Source of the DNA: Berghia stephanieae
Lineage: Eukaryota > Mollusca > Gastropoda > Nudibranchia > Aeolidiidae
Reading direction: 5' to 3'
DNA: 64,000 bases
NCBI GenBank assembly: GCA_034508935.3
Contig: CM067448.1
Coordinates: 53,292,139-53,356,138, forward strand
Shown: in pieces, positions 1 to 11,760 of the stretch
How the letters are laid out: the number at the start of each line of letters is the position of its first letter
How positions within the stretch are numbered: the stretch's first letter is position 1
Position numbers and translations under genes: made by a program
Notes under the pieces: generated by a model
The model's input: only the letters and a program-made list of their open reading frames with translations
Databases searched by the model: none
Told to the model about the DNA's origin: nothing

Positions 1-342
1 ACAATCTGTGATTAATATTTTGTTCTTTATTTTTAAAAGCTGCTGTATTAATTTCTGTACATATATTTGACTTCAGCAATCCTTACCAATGCTAACATGC
101 TATATATAACATTTTTAATTGAATAGAGCAAAATAAAAACAAACACTTACATTTTTGTGCTTCATAAAACAATATTTTTGTGAATAAACACCGACGACGA
201 AAGCCAGGAATGTCTGTCATGGGAAATTAGAAAATGGATTTTTGTCGATTAGATTTCATAGTTAAAACATGCACAGTATTTATTATTATTAGTCTAATAA
301 ATCATTGTTTAAATATTCATTCTCATCGAAAATAAAGCAGAT
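1..342. other. Unassigned AT-rich DNA
   Basis: No open frame, RNA gene or repeat boundary could be recognised in this stretch. It is AT-rich and ends in the trinucleotide microsatellite that follows. Confidence 0.5.
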
Positions 343-414
343 TATAATATAATAATAATAATAATAATATAATAATAATAATAATAATCATCATCATCAT
401 CATCATCATCATCA

Positions 415-451
<37 letters not shown>

Positions 452-581
452 ATAATATAATAATATATATAATAATAATAATAATAATATAATATAATAT
501 ATAATAATAATAATAATAATAATAAATAATAATAAAATAATAATAATAATAATAATAATAATGATACAATAATAATATATT

Positions 582-627
<46 letters not shown>

Positions 628-662
628 TAATAATAATAATATAATAATAATAATAATAATAA
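343..662. repeat. Compound AAT / ATC microsatellite
   Basis: About 320 bases of AAT repeats interrupted by a block of ATC (CAT) units near 388-450 and by scattered two-base slips. Open frames across it (runs of Ile, Tyr, Leu or Met) are products of the repeat and not genes. Confidence 0.95.
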
Positions 663-1380
663 CATGTGGCGTAAAAAGATAAAACTTTAAGTTTAAGCGA
701 GGTTTGAACGTTGCCCACGAATCAGAGCATCTCACATGTGATTGGAGAGAGTTCCAAAAATGGGGTGGGGGTGGGGGTTGGGGTCGAGGAGAATTGAAAG
801 GATTGCGCACCTATTTTACGTAAGGTCTTAGGTCATTGCTTGGCCTCAAGTTTCTAAAAAAAAACTGCACCTTTAGAAGGGCCCATTGACATTATCCATT
901 ACTCTACTCATCAAGCAAAATCCCCCGTTTGAATTGAGTTTTCATTTAGATTTTCTTCCATCTTCACCAGTTCTAATCTATTGCTGTGACTGCTCTTTTG
1001 ATAAGTGAAAGCATGTATATATAATTGGATGAATTAAGGAAGGAATTGTGACAAAAAGCAACAATAATATACTACATATAAAGGGTTGATAAAACACACA
1101 CACACAAGTCGCGGGGAATGAGTTGCTCAATGCTTCATGTATTCCCCCCTCATCAGGGCAAATTGAGCCAATTTTCATGTCAAACCTTACAAGTTAGCTG
1201 TCATGTTTCCTTTTTATTGCTAGGACTCGGCCAGGTACTCTATACGTCTGAGTCGAGTTCTGCATGTAAAGCAGCTTATCAAAGGACACAATGCGGGCCA
1301 TAGTTTTGTGGTAATGTAACCCTTTCCATCACTAACCAACATTCGCTGACGACACTAGGGACTCAATACTCTTCAACAGT
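663..1380. other. Unassigned DNA
   Basis: No convincing gene. It contains a GT/G-rich patch near 760-790 and a short CA run near 1095. Short open frames here have no recognisable domains. Confidence 0.4.
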
Positions 1381-1500
1381 CGTAACGTCACTTCTTCCTA
1401 ATGACGCGTGGTAACTTAGTAACACTGGCTCTAAACTATCGGAACAATGGCGGACGCCCGTATGAAATATTTCTCCGACGAGCATAAAAGCGTATCCAGA
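1381..1500 (+). promoter_or_regulatory. Possible promoter and short first exon around an ATGGCGGAC start
   Basis: An ACGTCAC half CRE-like site at about 1385, an ETS-like CTTCCT and a TGACGCG follow one another just before AACAATGGCGGAC at about 1443. That string fits both a YY1-type site and a Kozak-like start. The ATG opens a short frame (MADARMKYFSDEHKS...) that runs into poly-A. A related ATGGCCGCC string lies 180 bases on, inside a dispersed repeat, so the motif may be repeat-borne. No downstream exon was found. Confidence 0.2.
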
Positions 1501-1572
1501 GGAAAAAAAAAACACATACATTTGATCATGTTTTGACTTTTACACATTCTGATCACAAGGTATATGAAAAGT

Positions 1573-1672
1573 TCTAGCCAGCATGAAGAATAAAAAGTAA
1601 TGATTTTCTTTGTTTAGAACCAAGATGGCCGCCGTAGCCGGGCGGCGTGACATCAGACTACTGAATCCAATT
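1573..1672 (+). repeat. Dispersed repeat, inverted partner of 16677-16775
   Basis: About 100 bases, from CTAGCCAGCATGAAGAA to GAATCCAATT, recur in reverse complement at 16677-16775 with roughly four-fifths identity by eye. The middle contains AAGATGGCCGCC in this copy but has changed in the other. Family unknown. Confidence 0.7.
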
Positions 1673-1880
1673 GATATGTGACATATTATAACGATCGCAC
1701 AGTGTTGTTTGTTTACAAATTAATGTCAACACGTCTGCCCAGGTTGAAATGTGTAGCACGACTAACTCAAACACACAATGAATTGAATTGCAGTCTTACC
1801 TAAAGTAATCATGAGGTTATGATTAACACCTATTTTATATTTTGATATAAAAAACGTGAAGAGACTTGGGCGTCATATCA
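1673..1880. other. Unassigned DNA
   Basis: No gene or clear repeat is seen between the dispersed repeat and the start of the minisatellite. Confidence 0.4.
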
Positions 1881-3281
1881 TATGTTGTAGTTGTGGTAGA
1901 GATGATGATGTAATGGTAGTGGTGGTTGTGGTAGTGGTGGTAGGGATGATGATATGGTGGTAGTGGTGGTTGTGGTGGTTGTGGTAGTGGTGGTAGGGAT
2001 GGTGATGTGTTGGTAGTGGTGTTTGTGGTAGTGGTGGTAAGGATGATGATATGGTGGTAGTGGTGATTAGTGGTGATTATGGTAGTGGTGGTAGGGATGA
2101 AGATGTAATGGCAGTGGTGGTTGTGGTAGTGGTGGTAGGGATGATGATGTGGTGGTAGTGGTGGTTGTGGTAGTGGTGGTAGGGATGAAGATGTAATGGC
2201 AGTGGTGATTATGGTAGTGGTGGTAGGGATGATGATGTGGTGGTAGTGGTGGTTGTGGTAGTGGTGGTAGGGATGATGATGTGGTGGTAGTGGTAGTTGT
2301 GGTAGTGGTGGTAGGGATGATGATGTGGTGGTAGTGGTGGTTGTGGTGGTGGTGGTAGGGATGATGATGTGGTGGTAGTGGTGGTAGGGATGATGATGTG
2401 GTGGTAGTAGTGGTTGTGGTATGCGTGGTTTGGATGATGATATGGTGGTAGTGGTGGTTGTGGTGGTTGTGGTAGTGGTGGTAGGGATTATGATGTAATG
2501 GTAGTGGTGGTTGTGGTAGTGGTAGTAGGGATTATGATGTAATGGTAGTGGTGGTAGGGATGATGATGTGGTGGTAGTGGTGGTTGTGGTAGTGATGGTA
2601 GAGATGATGATGTAATGGTAGTGGTGGTTGTGGGGGTGGTGGTAGGGATGATGATGTGGTGGTAGTGGTGGTTGTGATAGTGGTGGTAGGGATGATGATG
2701 TGGTGGTAGTGGTAGTTGTGGTAGTGGTGGTAGGGATGATGATGTGGTGGTAGTGGTGGTAGGGGTGATGATGTGGTGGTAGTGGTGGTAGGGATGATGA
2801 TGTGGTGGTAGTGGTGGTAGGGATGATGATATGGTGGTAGTGGTGGTTGTGGTGGTTGTGGTAGTGGTGGTAGGAATGATGATGTGGTGGTAGTGGTAGT
2901 TGTGGTAGTGGTGGTAGGGATGATGATGTAATGGTAATGGTGGTTGTGGTAGTGGTGGTAGGGATGATGATGTGGTGGTACTGGTGGTTGTGGTGATTGT
3001 GGTAGGGATGAAGATGTAATGTTAGTGGTGGTAGGGATGATGATGTGGTGGTAGTGGTGGTTGTGGTGGTTGTGGTAGTGGTGGTAGGGATGATGATATG
3101 GTGGTAGTGGTGGTTGTGGTGGTTGTGGTAGTGGTGGTAGGGATGATGATGTGGTGGTACTGGTGGTTGTGGTGGTTGTGGTAGGGATGAAGATGTAATG
3201 TTAGTGGTGGTAGGGATGATGATGTGGTGGTAGTGGTGGTTGTGGTGGTTGTGGTAGTGGTGGTTGGGATGATGATGTGAT
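1881..3281. repeat. GGTAGTGGTGGTTGTGG / AGGGATGATGATGTGG minisatellite, left part
   Basis: A higher-order tandem array built from GGTAGTGGTGG, TTGTGG and AGGGATGATGATGTGG blocks in varying order. The same array continues at 10390 beyond the LTR element, and the five bases at the split (GTGAT) are duplicated, so one array was split by the insertion. The thymine-poor strand bias gives long Thr/His/Pro-rich frames on the minus strand that should not be called genes. Confidence 0.95.
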
Positions 3282-4032
3282 TGTCATGGTCTCAAGTGAG
3301 TAAAGAGCTACTCGACTATGCATAAAGATATATGTAGAATGAGGCCCCAGAATTTACTAGTTACTATAAATGAAAAACAATTAACGATTTGTTTACAATG
3401 AAATAAAAATAATGATGAAATTTAATTAAAAGAGATAAACAGTGATCGTGGCAGTTACAAATAGAGATATGAATATTTTACGTAACTTATGATAATATGT
3501 CAGGTTCATAAGTTTACGTTTCCAGGCAGTTGATGGGCTTGGATGATCTATTCCTCTGATAACAGGATTGGACTCGTAAAATTCCACTTCCAGGCAATTG
3601 GTAAGAAGTTATTGTGTAGTCCTTTGACAGCGGGCTTGGGTTTGATCCTTGAAGATTATACAATCAAAGTTAAAAGCTCCGGCGTCTTAATGGTGTAGAT
3701 ATAATATCTACAAAGTCCCAAAAGATAAAAATCTTCCAGTATATATATAGGAATAGAGCGACTGGCCGTCCGGCATAGATTGTGGAGAGAAAGTGAGTGT
3801 CAAATGTTAGACCTATCAGCTTTTATAATAAGTGGCTACGTGACAGAATGTAGAACGAAAAGTATTCACTAATTAGAAATTAATTCGAGGGAAGGCTATA
3901 AAAGGAAAGACGATCTAATATTAGAAGGTAAAGTTTATCTAAGCCTACCGAAATATAACTGGAGTGAGATGAATTCAGTTCTTAATAAAATAAAATTTAA
4001 TAAGATAATTGTGAACAACCTTTACTGTGACA
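3282..4032 (-). repeat. 3' LTR of the Gypsy-related element
   Basis: The downstream LTR in element orientation, preceded on the inside by a purine-rich tract on the minus strand (GTGGGTGGGGGG, plus 4033-4045), a good polypurine tract. The target copy GTGAT lies at 3277-3281. Confidence 0.93.
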
Positions 4033-4622
4033 CCCCCCACCCACGTTTAAAATATACTCTTTAACCATTATGGGAAAGATAGATTTTACAAACGGAAGTA
4101 AATTTACTATCATGATACTCTAGCATTAATCCATTGTTATGATTTGTGCTACAATTAAATTATTTATTAACTAGACATGGAAATGTTTATATTAACGTAG
4201 GTATATGAATGGGTGACAATAACAATGAAAGATTGTGATTACAAATCATTGTGATGAACAACATGATGGCAATGTGATTACAAATCATTGTGATAAACAA
4301 TAGTGATGGCAATGAAGCATGATTTAAGTCGATGATATGAAGGTAATTTACTGAATGAAATGAATGAAAATGTAAATGGAATATTGACATTTCAATTATT
4401 AATCATAAATGAGTGAAAATTCATAACAATAATATATAAAGAGAAGATTTCCCAAATCATGAATGGGTATGGTATATATATCCAAACAATACTCAATGTT
4501 ACATTAAGTTGGGTCATCATGTTTACAAATAAAATTATCGAAATTGTGCGTTCTGATTTGGCATAGTTTGCGAGGTAACTAACAGTATGCATGGGAGGTT
4601 AAGTTATACCCTTCTCACGTGT

Positions 4623-5219
4623 TTATACTAATCGAGAAAGTAGGTCGGCGTGAATATTTTCACAGCCTGGTATGTGAGAGATACTGAAAGTGTAATTTTG
4701 CAAAAATAGACTCCACCTTAGTACTCTACTATTATTCATTTTGTTATTTCTTATGTGCGTGAGTGGTTTATGGTCCGTTTCGACCACAAACTCTTTTAGC
4801 AGTAGATATCTGCTGAATGTCTTTATAGCAAAGACGATGGCCAGTCCTTCACGCTCTATTACAGAGTATCGTGATTCTCTGTCCAATAATTTTCTGCTTG
4901 CATATAAGCAAGGCATTAGAGTTCCCTCATGCTCCTGTAATAGTACACCTGCGATGCCCTTATCAGACGCGTCAGTTCTTACAACAAATTCTTTTGATAT
5001 GTCGGGTAATTTAAGAATTGGTTCTGAACAGAGTAATGCCTTTAATTGGTTAAAGCTATTCTGACACACTTCTGTCCAAACAATTTTGTTCGGTGACCCA
5101 TTCTTTGTCAGATTTGTTAGCGGTGTCGCGATGTGCGCGAAGTTGTAAATGTATTTCCTGTAAAAATTTAGGAGCCCAAGTACTTTGCGTACTTCTTTTT
5201 TTGTCTTAGGTGGTTGCAA
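4623..5219 (-). CDS. Retroelement RT connection / RNase H region
   Basis: About 198 codons resembling the later part of Gypsy RT and RNase H: LGLLNFYRKYI near residue 15, FVVRTDASDKGIAGVL near 85, SRKLLDRE...YSVIERE near 110 and TDHKPL near 150, ending in an ADLLSRL-type tail. It lies after the integrase in element orientation, which is the unusual feature. It belongs to the fossil element at 3282-10389. Confidence 0.85.
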   Translation of the reverse strand: MQPPKTKKEVRKVLGLLNFYRKYIYNFAHIATPLTNLTKNGSPNKIVWTEVCQNSFNQLKALLCSEPILKLPDISKEFVVRTDASDKGIAGVLLQEHEGTLMPCLYASRKLLDRESRYSVIEREGLAIVFAIKTFSRYLLLKEFVVETDHKPLTHIRNNKMNNSRVLRWSLFLQNYTFSISHIPGCENIHADLLSRLV

Positions 5220-5507
5220 TTGTGCAATTTTTGTTTGTTTTTCTGTCTCGGGTGTCTGTGTCCCATGACCAACGGTATGATTAATCCTGCATTTGAAGCT
5301 TCGATATTAGTAAACATAGGTTGCGACACTGTGTCTCTATCAAAATATCTTTTTAGCATATTTGCATGGAATGTCTTTGTTGTGTTGTTAATTTGAATCT
5401 CGTAATTAACATTAGATTTTACTGCTGTTATTTTGAATGGTCCTTTCCATGTAGCTAAAAGTTTACTCGAGTCATCGGGTAAGAGTATTAGTACTTTGTC
5501 ACCAATC

Positions 5508-7973
5508 TCAAATTTTCTTGACTTGCTTTTTCGATCGGAGTATTCCTTGTATTTCTCTGCTTTTTTTAGTGACGGATTCCTGTGCTAGCTTACACGTGTC
5601 CTCTATTCTGTCTTTCAGGTTTCTTACATATTCGTAAGCAAACATAATTTCGTTATTGTCCTCCTCATTCCCTTTACAAATGTCGGCTACTATATTGATC
5701 GGGCCGCGAGGTGATCGTCCATACATCAACTCAAATGGGGAGTAGCCTGTAGATTCTTGGGGTATTTCTCTATATGCAAATAGGATTGCTGGTAAGTATC
5801 TGTCCCAATCATCTGGTTTTTCTGCTGACACTTTTCTTAACATATTCTTTAGAGTGCCATTAAATCTTTCACAAAGACCATTTGCTTGGGGGTGGTAGGG
5901 AGTTGTGAATGAGTGTTGGATTCCCATGAGTTTCATGGTTTCATGCATCATATGTGATGTAAATTGGGGTCCATTGTCCGACAGTATCTCATTTGGTATG
6001 CCTATTCTAGTAAAAATTGTCATCAATGCTTCAGCTATGTGATCCGATGTAGTTGATTTCAATGCTATCGCTTCTGGCCACCTGGTTGCGTAATCGACTA
6101 GTGTTAGTATGTGTGTATGGTTTCTATCTGATTTTGTTAAAGGGCCTATAATGTCAATTGCAACTTTTTGAAAAACTTTTTCAATAACTGGGGTTGTCTC
6201 TAATGGCAATCTCGGTATTCTGCCTTTTGCGACTCTTCTTTGGCATGTGTCACACGATTTCACATATTCTCGGACGTCTTTAGTAATTCCAGGCCATGTG
6301 AAATTCTCGGATATTCTCTTCAATGTGGAAGAGCTCCCAAGATGTCCAGAAGTTATTGAATCGTGCGCTATTCCAAGGATTTTGTTTCTGTAAATACTCG
6401 GCGTGACCAGTTGTTTAGCTATTTTGTTTCTTTTCCTATGTAACCTGAACAGAATATCTTTTTCAATGATGTATTCAACTTTTGATTTCGTCCCTTTGTT
6501 TGCGATATTGAAATATGAAGTTAAAGTCGGGTCCTTTTTCTGTTCTTCAATGAACCTGTTCCTGTCAAATTGTTGTGGTTCTAGAGAAATAGTCATTGGC
6601 TTCTCTGTTGTCTTAGTCATCTTTCTTGTTTCTGCTAGACAAGCTGTTTCTTGGGTTAATGACCATTCTTTTACATCTGTTGGGTTGTCTTTAAGACCTT
6701 TTATATTGCCAACAATAACATCAGCGACGGGGTTGGGAAGTATACAGCATTCCACTATTCCTGTATAGTATGGGGTTTCTATGTACACATTAGCTGTTTC
6801 AAAGGTTTCGACTGTGCCACTGAATGTGATGCATTGTACCGTTTTTCCAGTTTTGTCTTCGTCATTGATCAAAGATGCTTTTATTCCTACTGTACTGCAT
6901 CCTGTGTCTCTCAATATTTTGCAATCAGTTCCATTAGCTTTGCCTTCACAAAAAAATAGCGATCCTGATTTGTGAGTTTGTGTTAAAAGTGACATACCTT
7001 TCACGCAATACACATTTATATTTTCTCCTGACATTACTCGTGTCTGATTATTTACACTTGTTTGGAGTGATGCATTTGCAGTTTCTTTTGGATATCCCAC
7101 GATTTTGTAACATTTGTCTGCTGTGTGGCCTTTCATTCCACAATATTGACATTTAATTATAGGTTTGTTGGTTTTCTTATACTCAGTATTATTGTCAGTG
7201 CTATTTCTTGTTTTGTTTTGATAGGGTCGGCTATGGTCTCTATTGAACTGTTTGTTCCATGGTTTGTTACTATGGTCATCCTGTTTCACTTGCGTGTTCC
7301 GAGTGATTGATCGGCTCGTTCTATTTGAGTTTTGAACTTTAGGTGTACATGGACTCTGAGCAGCCGCAGCGTAGTATGGTTCCTTCAATGTTCTGCTAAG
7401 GGGTGTCAATGGATGTGCGCTGTTAAAGTTTTCTGCGTAGATTTTTAATTTGTCCAAGTTTTCTGGCTTTCTCTCTTTAAAGAATGCGACTAAATCTGGG
7501 TTGCAAGCTTGATAGATTCGATTCTTCAGCGTGAGATAGTAAAGGCCTGCAAAGTCGTCTTGTTTTACGTTTGCCAACTCAAGCCACCGATTTAGAAATT
7601 GAGTAATTCGGTTCACGAATGTATTAAAGTCTTCTCCACTTTCCGGTTTTGCAGTGTGAAACCTTTCCTGGTAACCATCTTCCGTTAATCTAAATCTTTT
7701 TAGTAGAGCGTCTTTAATTTTTCCATAGTCATCTGCATCTTCAGTTGTTAAGGTATAGAAAACTTTTAGCGGTTCTCCAGATAAGCAGTTAATCAAGGCT
7801 GTGGCCCATTTGCTTTCTGGCCAACGATAACCTTTAGCCTGAACTTCGAATCGGTGTAAGAAGGATTCTAGACAGTCTGAGCGTTCATCGTATGTTGGCA
7901 TGCGTGGAAGTTTCACGAAAAATTCATCACTATTATTATGTTTTCTTTCATGACCGGTTTTTGTTTTTTTCAA
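5508..7973 (-). CDS. Retroelement gag - protease - integrase region
   Basis: A long open stretch of the fossil element. In order: a gag-like region (roughly residues 15-200), a CCHC zinc knuckle (CX2CX4HX4C, near residue 275), a retropepsin-like active site with DTGCS (near residue 350), then an HHCC integrase zinc domain and a DDE-type core with DNGPQF and the following HPQANG...E (roughly residues 500-760). The integrase is followed by a GPF-type module near 5440. Upstream, at 8040-8240, a run of Glu/Arg-rich heptad-like repeats suggests a coiled coil in the gag leader. The parent element is broken; no host function is implied. Confidence 0.85.
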   Translation of the reverse strand: MKKTKTGHERKHNNSDEFFVKLPRMPTYDERSDCLESFLHRFEVQAKGYRWPESKWATALINCLSGEPLKVFYTLTTEDADDYGKIKDALLKRFRLTEDGYQERFHTAKPESGEDFNTFVNRITQFLNRWLELANVKQDDFAGLYYLTLKNRIYQACNPDLVAFFKERKPENLDKLKIYAENFNSAHPLTPLSRTLKEPYYAAAAQSPCTPKVQNSNRTSRSITRNTQVKQDDHSNKPWNKQFNRDHSRPYQNKTRNSTDNNTEYKKTNKPIIKCQYCGMKGHTADKCYKIVGYPKETANASLQTSVNNQTRVMSGENINVYCVKGMSLLTQTHKSGSLFFCEGKANGTDCKILRDTGCSTVGIKASLINDEDKTGKTVQCITFSGTVETFETANVYIETPYYTGIVECCILPNPVADVIVGNIKGLKDNPTDVKEWSLTQETACLAETRKMTKTTEKPMTISLEPQQFDRNRFIEEQKKDPTLTSYFNIANKGTKSKVEYIIEKDILFRLHRKRNKIAKQLVTPSIYRNKILGIAHDSITSGHLGSSSTLKRISENFTWPGITKDVREYVKSCDTCQRRVAKGRIPRLPLETTPVIEKVFQKVAIDIIGPLTKSDRNHTHILTLVDYATRWPEAIALKSTTSDHIAEALMTIFTRIGIPNEILSDNGPQFTSHMMHETMKLMGIQHSFTTPYHPQANGLCERFNGTLKNMLRKVSAEKPDDWDRYLPAILFAYREIPQESTGYSPFELMYGRSPRGPINIVADICKGNEEDNNEIMFAYEYVRNLKDRIEDTCKLAQESVTKKSREIQGILRSKKQVKKI

Positions 7974-9189
7974 TTTCCAGCATCATTTGGGTCCTTTTAG
8001 TTTCTTCTTCTGCTAAAGCTATTTGTCTTTTTAGTTCCCTTTCTTGGACTCTTTCTTCTCGTTCTTCTCTACGTATTCTTTCTTCGTGTTCTTTTTCTTC
8101 TCTACGAATTCTTTCTTCATTTTCTTCTCTACGAATTCTTTCTTCGTGTTCTTTTTCTTCTCTACGAATTCTTTCTTCATTTTCTTCTCTACGAATTCTT
8201 TCTTCATTTTCTTCTCTACGAATTCTTTCTTCTTTTTCTTCTTTTATTTTCTCTTCGCACCATGAAAATATCTTTCCTTTGGTATTTCTAAGTCCTTTGC
8301 GAGACTTAAGTATCTTTTATATGCTTCCATTTTTGCAATAAATTAGTTACGATGTTTTATATATATTATATTGACAGGATACTGTTACTGACTGTTTTAT
8401 TTATTTACACTTACTGGAATGAACTGTTCTATTTTTAGAAATCTCTCTCTCTTATTTCAACTTATTATGTATGTTGAATTTGATGCCTTTTATCGTTATA
8501 TCTTATAAAGCAATGTGTCAATACAATGCGGAGTTATGACTTGAGTCCATAACAATGTGTCAATCGCGTGTACTCTAAACTATGTTACTACGAAAAATGT
8601 ATCACCAATGTGTGTGACTCGTCGTTAGTTTGTGTACAATTATTCGCAATGACGCTAATATACTAGAGTGTGATAACAATAATAGGATGCCAAAATAATC
8701 CCAAGTTATCTATCACTAAATATAACACGACGGCTAGTAGACTCCTTTTATTATTATTTAGTTTTTAAAGACTCACTTTTCAGAACATAATATATAAGTG
8801 GTTTTCGGTAACAGTAGTATGCCAAAAATGTATTTAAAACAAATCACTATGCAAAACAAATCACGATGTCTATAGTTACTATGTGATGCCCAACTCATGT
8901 AAAAGAGAATAATGAAGGATATATTTACCAACTCAGTTCGTGGCTGGGACCTCTCTCTTGTTCAATGGTTGTTCAACAATTGTAATTAGGCATTGAAGAG
9001 TGTTTAACAGTGATGTCTGAAATACAAAACAATAAAATATCGTAAGATTTACAATATTTACAAAATGTGTTCACAACACTGAGTGATTGGATGATAGGTG
9101 AATGAATCGTTATGGAATGTAAACATATTGAAAACAATTCATGAATGAGGCAAACAACAAAATGAAATGAGTGATATAATAACAAAGTG

Positions 9190-9425
9190 GACAAGGAATG
9201 AATGAATGAATGAAAAACTGAGTGAATAAATGAATGAATGAATGGATAATGTATGAATGAAAGAATGAAGGGAGGAATAAATGTATGAATGATTGGATAA
9301 ATGAGTGAATAAACGAATGAATGGATGAATGAATGAATGAATGAATAAATAAATGAATGAACAATGAATGAATGAATGATTTATAAATGAATAAATGGAT
9401 GAAGGAATGAATCAATAAAATGCTA
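9190..9425. repeat. GAAT tetranucleotide microsatellite in the element leader
   Basis: Degenerate GAAT/AAAT tandem units in the untranslated leader of the LTR element, between the 5' LTR and gag. The Ser/Phe/Ile/His-rich minus-strand frame across it is repeat-derived. Confidence 0.85.
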
Positions 9426-9638
9426 TTCAATTTGAATGAAAGAATGAATGGATAAATTGCTATTCCATTTAAATGAAGAAATGAAAAAGAAAAAAAAATT
9501 AATCCTGTAAATAGGGAGTTCAATTAAAATATGATCAAGTGGGGCAATTAAGAGTTTTACAATTTAAACTTTAAAGTTAGATGAAATAGATATAAGTAAC
9601 TAAATAAATTCAATTCTTTATATGTGTCCCCTCCAAAA

Positions 9639-10389
9639 TGTCATGGTCTCAAGTGAGTAAAGAGCTACTCGACTATGCATAAAGATATATGTAGAATGAG
9701 GCCCCAGAATTTACTAGTTACTATAAATGAAAAACAATTAACGATTTGTTTACAATGAAATAAAAATAATGATGAAATTTAATTAAAAGAGATAAACAGT
9801 GATCGTGGCAGTTACAAATAGAGATATGAATATTTTACGTAACTTATGATAATATGTCAGGTTCATAAGTTTACGTTTCCAGGCAGTTGATGGGCTTGGA
9901 TGATCTATTCCTCTGATAACAGGATTGGACTCGTAAAATTCCACTTCCAGGCAATTGGTAAGAAGTTATTGTGTAGTCCTTTGACAGCGGGCTTGGGTTT
10001 GATCCTTGAAGATTATACAATCAAAGTTAAAAGCTCCGGCGTCTTAATGGTGTAGATATAATATCTACAAAGTCCCAAAAGATAAAAATCTTCCAGTATA
10101 TATATAGGAATAGAGCGACTGGCCGTCCGGCATAGATTGTGGAGAGAAAGTGAGTGTCAAATGTTAGACCTATCAGCTTTTATAATAAGTGGCTACGTGA
10201 CAGAATGTAGAACGAAAAGTATTCACTAATTAGAAATTAATTCGAGGGAAGGCTATAAAAGGAAAGACGATCTAATATTAGAAGGTAAAGTTTATCTAAG
10301 CCTACCGAAATATAACTGGAGTGAGATGAATTCAGTTCTTAATAAAATAAAATTTAATAAGATAATTGTGAACAACCTTTACTGTGACA
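9639..10389 (-). repeat. 5' LTR of the Gypsy-related element
   Basis: The upstream LTR in element orientation. It starts TGTCACAG and ends CATGACA on the minus strand, and matches 3282-4032 throughout by eye. It is followed downstream by the target copy GTGAT at 10390-10394. The inside edge (plus 9620-9638) reads TTTTGGAGGGGACAC on the minus strand, where a primer-binding site beginning TGG would be expected; I could not assign the tRNA. Confidence 0.93.
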
Positions 10390-11760
10390 GTGATGGTAGT
10401 GATGGTTGTGGTAGTGGTAGTAGGGATGATGATATGGTGGTAGTGGTGGTTATGGTGGTTGTGGTAGTGGTGGTTGGGATGATGATGTGATGGTAGTGAT
10501 GGTTGTGGTAGTGGTAGTAGGGATGATGATGTGGTGGTAGTGATGGTTGTGGTAGTGGTGGTAGGGATGATGATGTGGTGGTAGTGGTGGTAGGGATGAT
10601 GATGTGGTGGTAGTGGTGGTTGTGGTAGTGATGGTAGGGATGATGATGTAATGGTAGTGGTGGTTGAGAAGTGGTGGTAGGGATGATGATGAGGTGGTAG
10701 TGGTGGTTGTGGTAGTGGTGGTAGGGATGATGATGTGGTGGTAGTGGTGGTAGGGATGATGATGTGGTGGTAGTGGTGGTTGTGGTAGTGATGGTAGGGA
10801 TGATGATGTAATGGTAGTGGTGGTTGAGAAGTGGTGGTAGGGATGATGATGAGGTGGTAGTGGTGGTTGTGGTAGTGGTGGTAGGGATGATGATGTGGTG
10901 GTAGTGGTGGTAGGGATGATGATGTAATGGTAGTGGTGGTTGTGGTGGTTGTGGTAGGGATGATGGTGTAATGGTAGTGGTGGTTGTGGTGGTTGTGGTA
11001 GGGATGATGATGTGGTGGTAAAGGCGGTTGTGGTATGGATGATGATGTAATGGTAGTGGTGGTAGGGATGATGGTGTGGTGCTACTGGTGGTTGTGGTGG
11101 TTGTGGTAGGGATGAAGATGTAATGGTAGTGGTGGTTGTGGTAGTGATGGTAGGGATGATGATGTAATCGTAGTGGTGGTTGTGGTAGTGGTGGTAGGGA
11201 TGATGATATGGTGGTAGTGGTGGTTGTGGTGGTTGTGGTAGTGGTGGTAGGGATGATGATGTGGTAATAGTGGGTGGTTGTGGTAGTGGTGGTTGTGGTA
11301 GTGGTGGTTGTGGTAGTGGTGGTAGGGATGATGATGTGGTGGTAGTGATGGTTGTCGTAGTGGTGGTAGGGATGATGATGATGTGGTGGTAGTGGTGGTT
11401 GTGGTAGTGGTGGTAGGGATGATGATGTGGTGGTAGTGGTGGTTGTGGTAGTGGTGGTAGGGATGATGATGTGGTGGTAGTGGTGGTTGTGGTAGTGGTG
11501 GTAGGGATGATGATGTGGGGTAGTGGTGGTTGTGGTAGTGGTGGTAGGGATGATGATGTGGTGGTAGTGGTGGTTGTGGTAGTGGTGGTAGGGTTGATGA
11601 TGTGGTGGTAGTGATGGTTGTGGTAGTGGTGGTAGGGATTGAGATGTGGTGGTAGTGATAGTTGTGGTAGTGGTGGTAGGAGATGATGTGGTGTAGTGGT
11701 GATAGAGTGATGGCGTCGTCGTAGTGGTGGTAGGACCGATGACGGTTGTCGTAGTATTGA
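10390..11760. repeat. GGTAGTGGTGG minisatellite, right part
   Basis: Continuation of the 1881-3281 array beyond the LTR insertion, with the same GGTAGTGGTGGTTGTGG and AGGGATGATGATGTGG blocks. A block of about 160 bases near 10590-10750 recurs almost exactly near 10750-10910, showing higher-order duplication. The 473-codon Thr-rich minus-strand frame over it is not a gene. Confidence 0.95.

Larger units (their letters stand above)
3282..10389 (-). mobile_element. Ty3/Gypsy-related LTR retrotransposon (Gmr1-like domain order), broken
   Basis: A young insertion with two 751-base LTRs (3282-4032 and 9639-10389) that I could not tell apart by eye, TG...CA ends and a five-base GTGAT target duplication in the minisatellite. 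Coding parts read on the minus strand in the order gag with CCHC knuckle, aspartic protease, integrase, then RT/RNase H. Integrase before RT is Ty1/copia-like, but the RT/RNase H and integrase sequences look Gypsy-like, which is the arrangement described for Gmr1-type elements. It is broken, with roughly two or three breaks, so it is treated as a fossil. The identical LTRs say it is very recent. Confidence 0.9.

Noticed and set aside
1881-3281. CRISPR-like regular array
   Set aside because: Units are contiguous and related, with no unique spacers, and the window is animal nuclear DNA.
6403-6768. Plus-strand frames over the LTR element and at 4741-5064
   Set aside because: Antisense shadows of the minus-strand retroelement coding regions.
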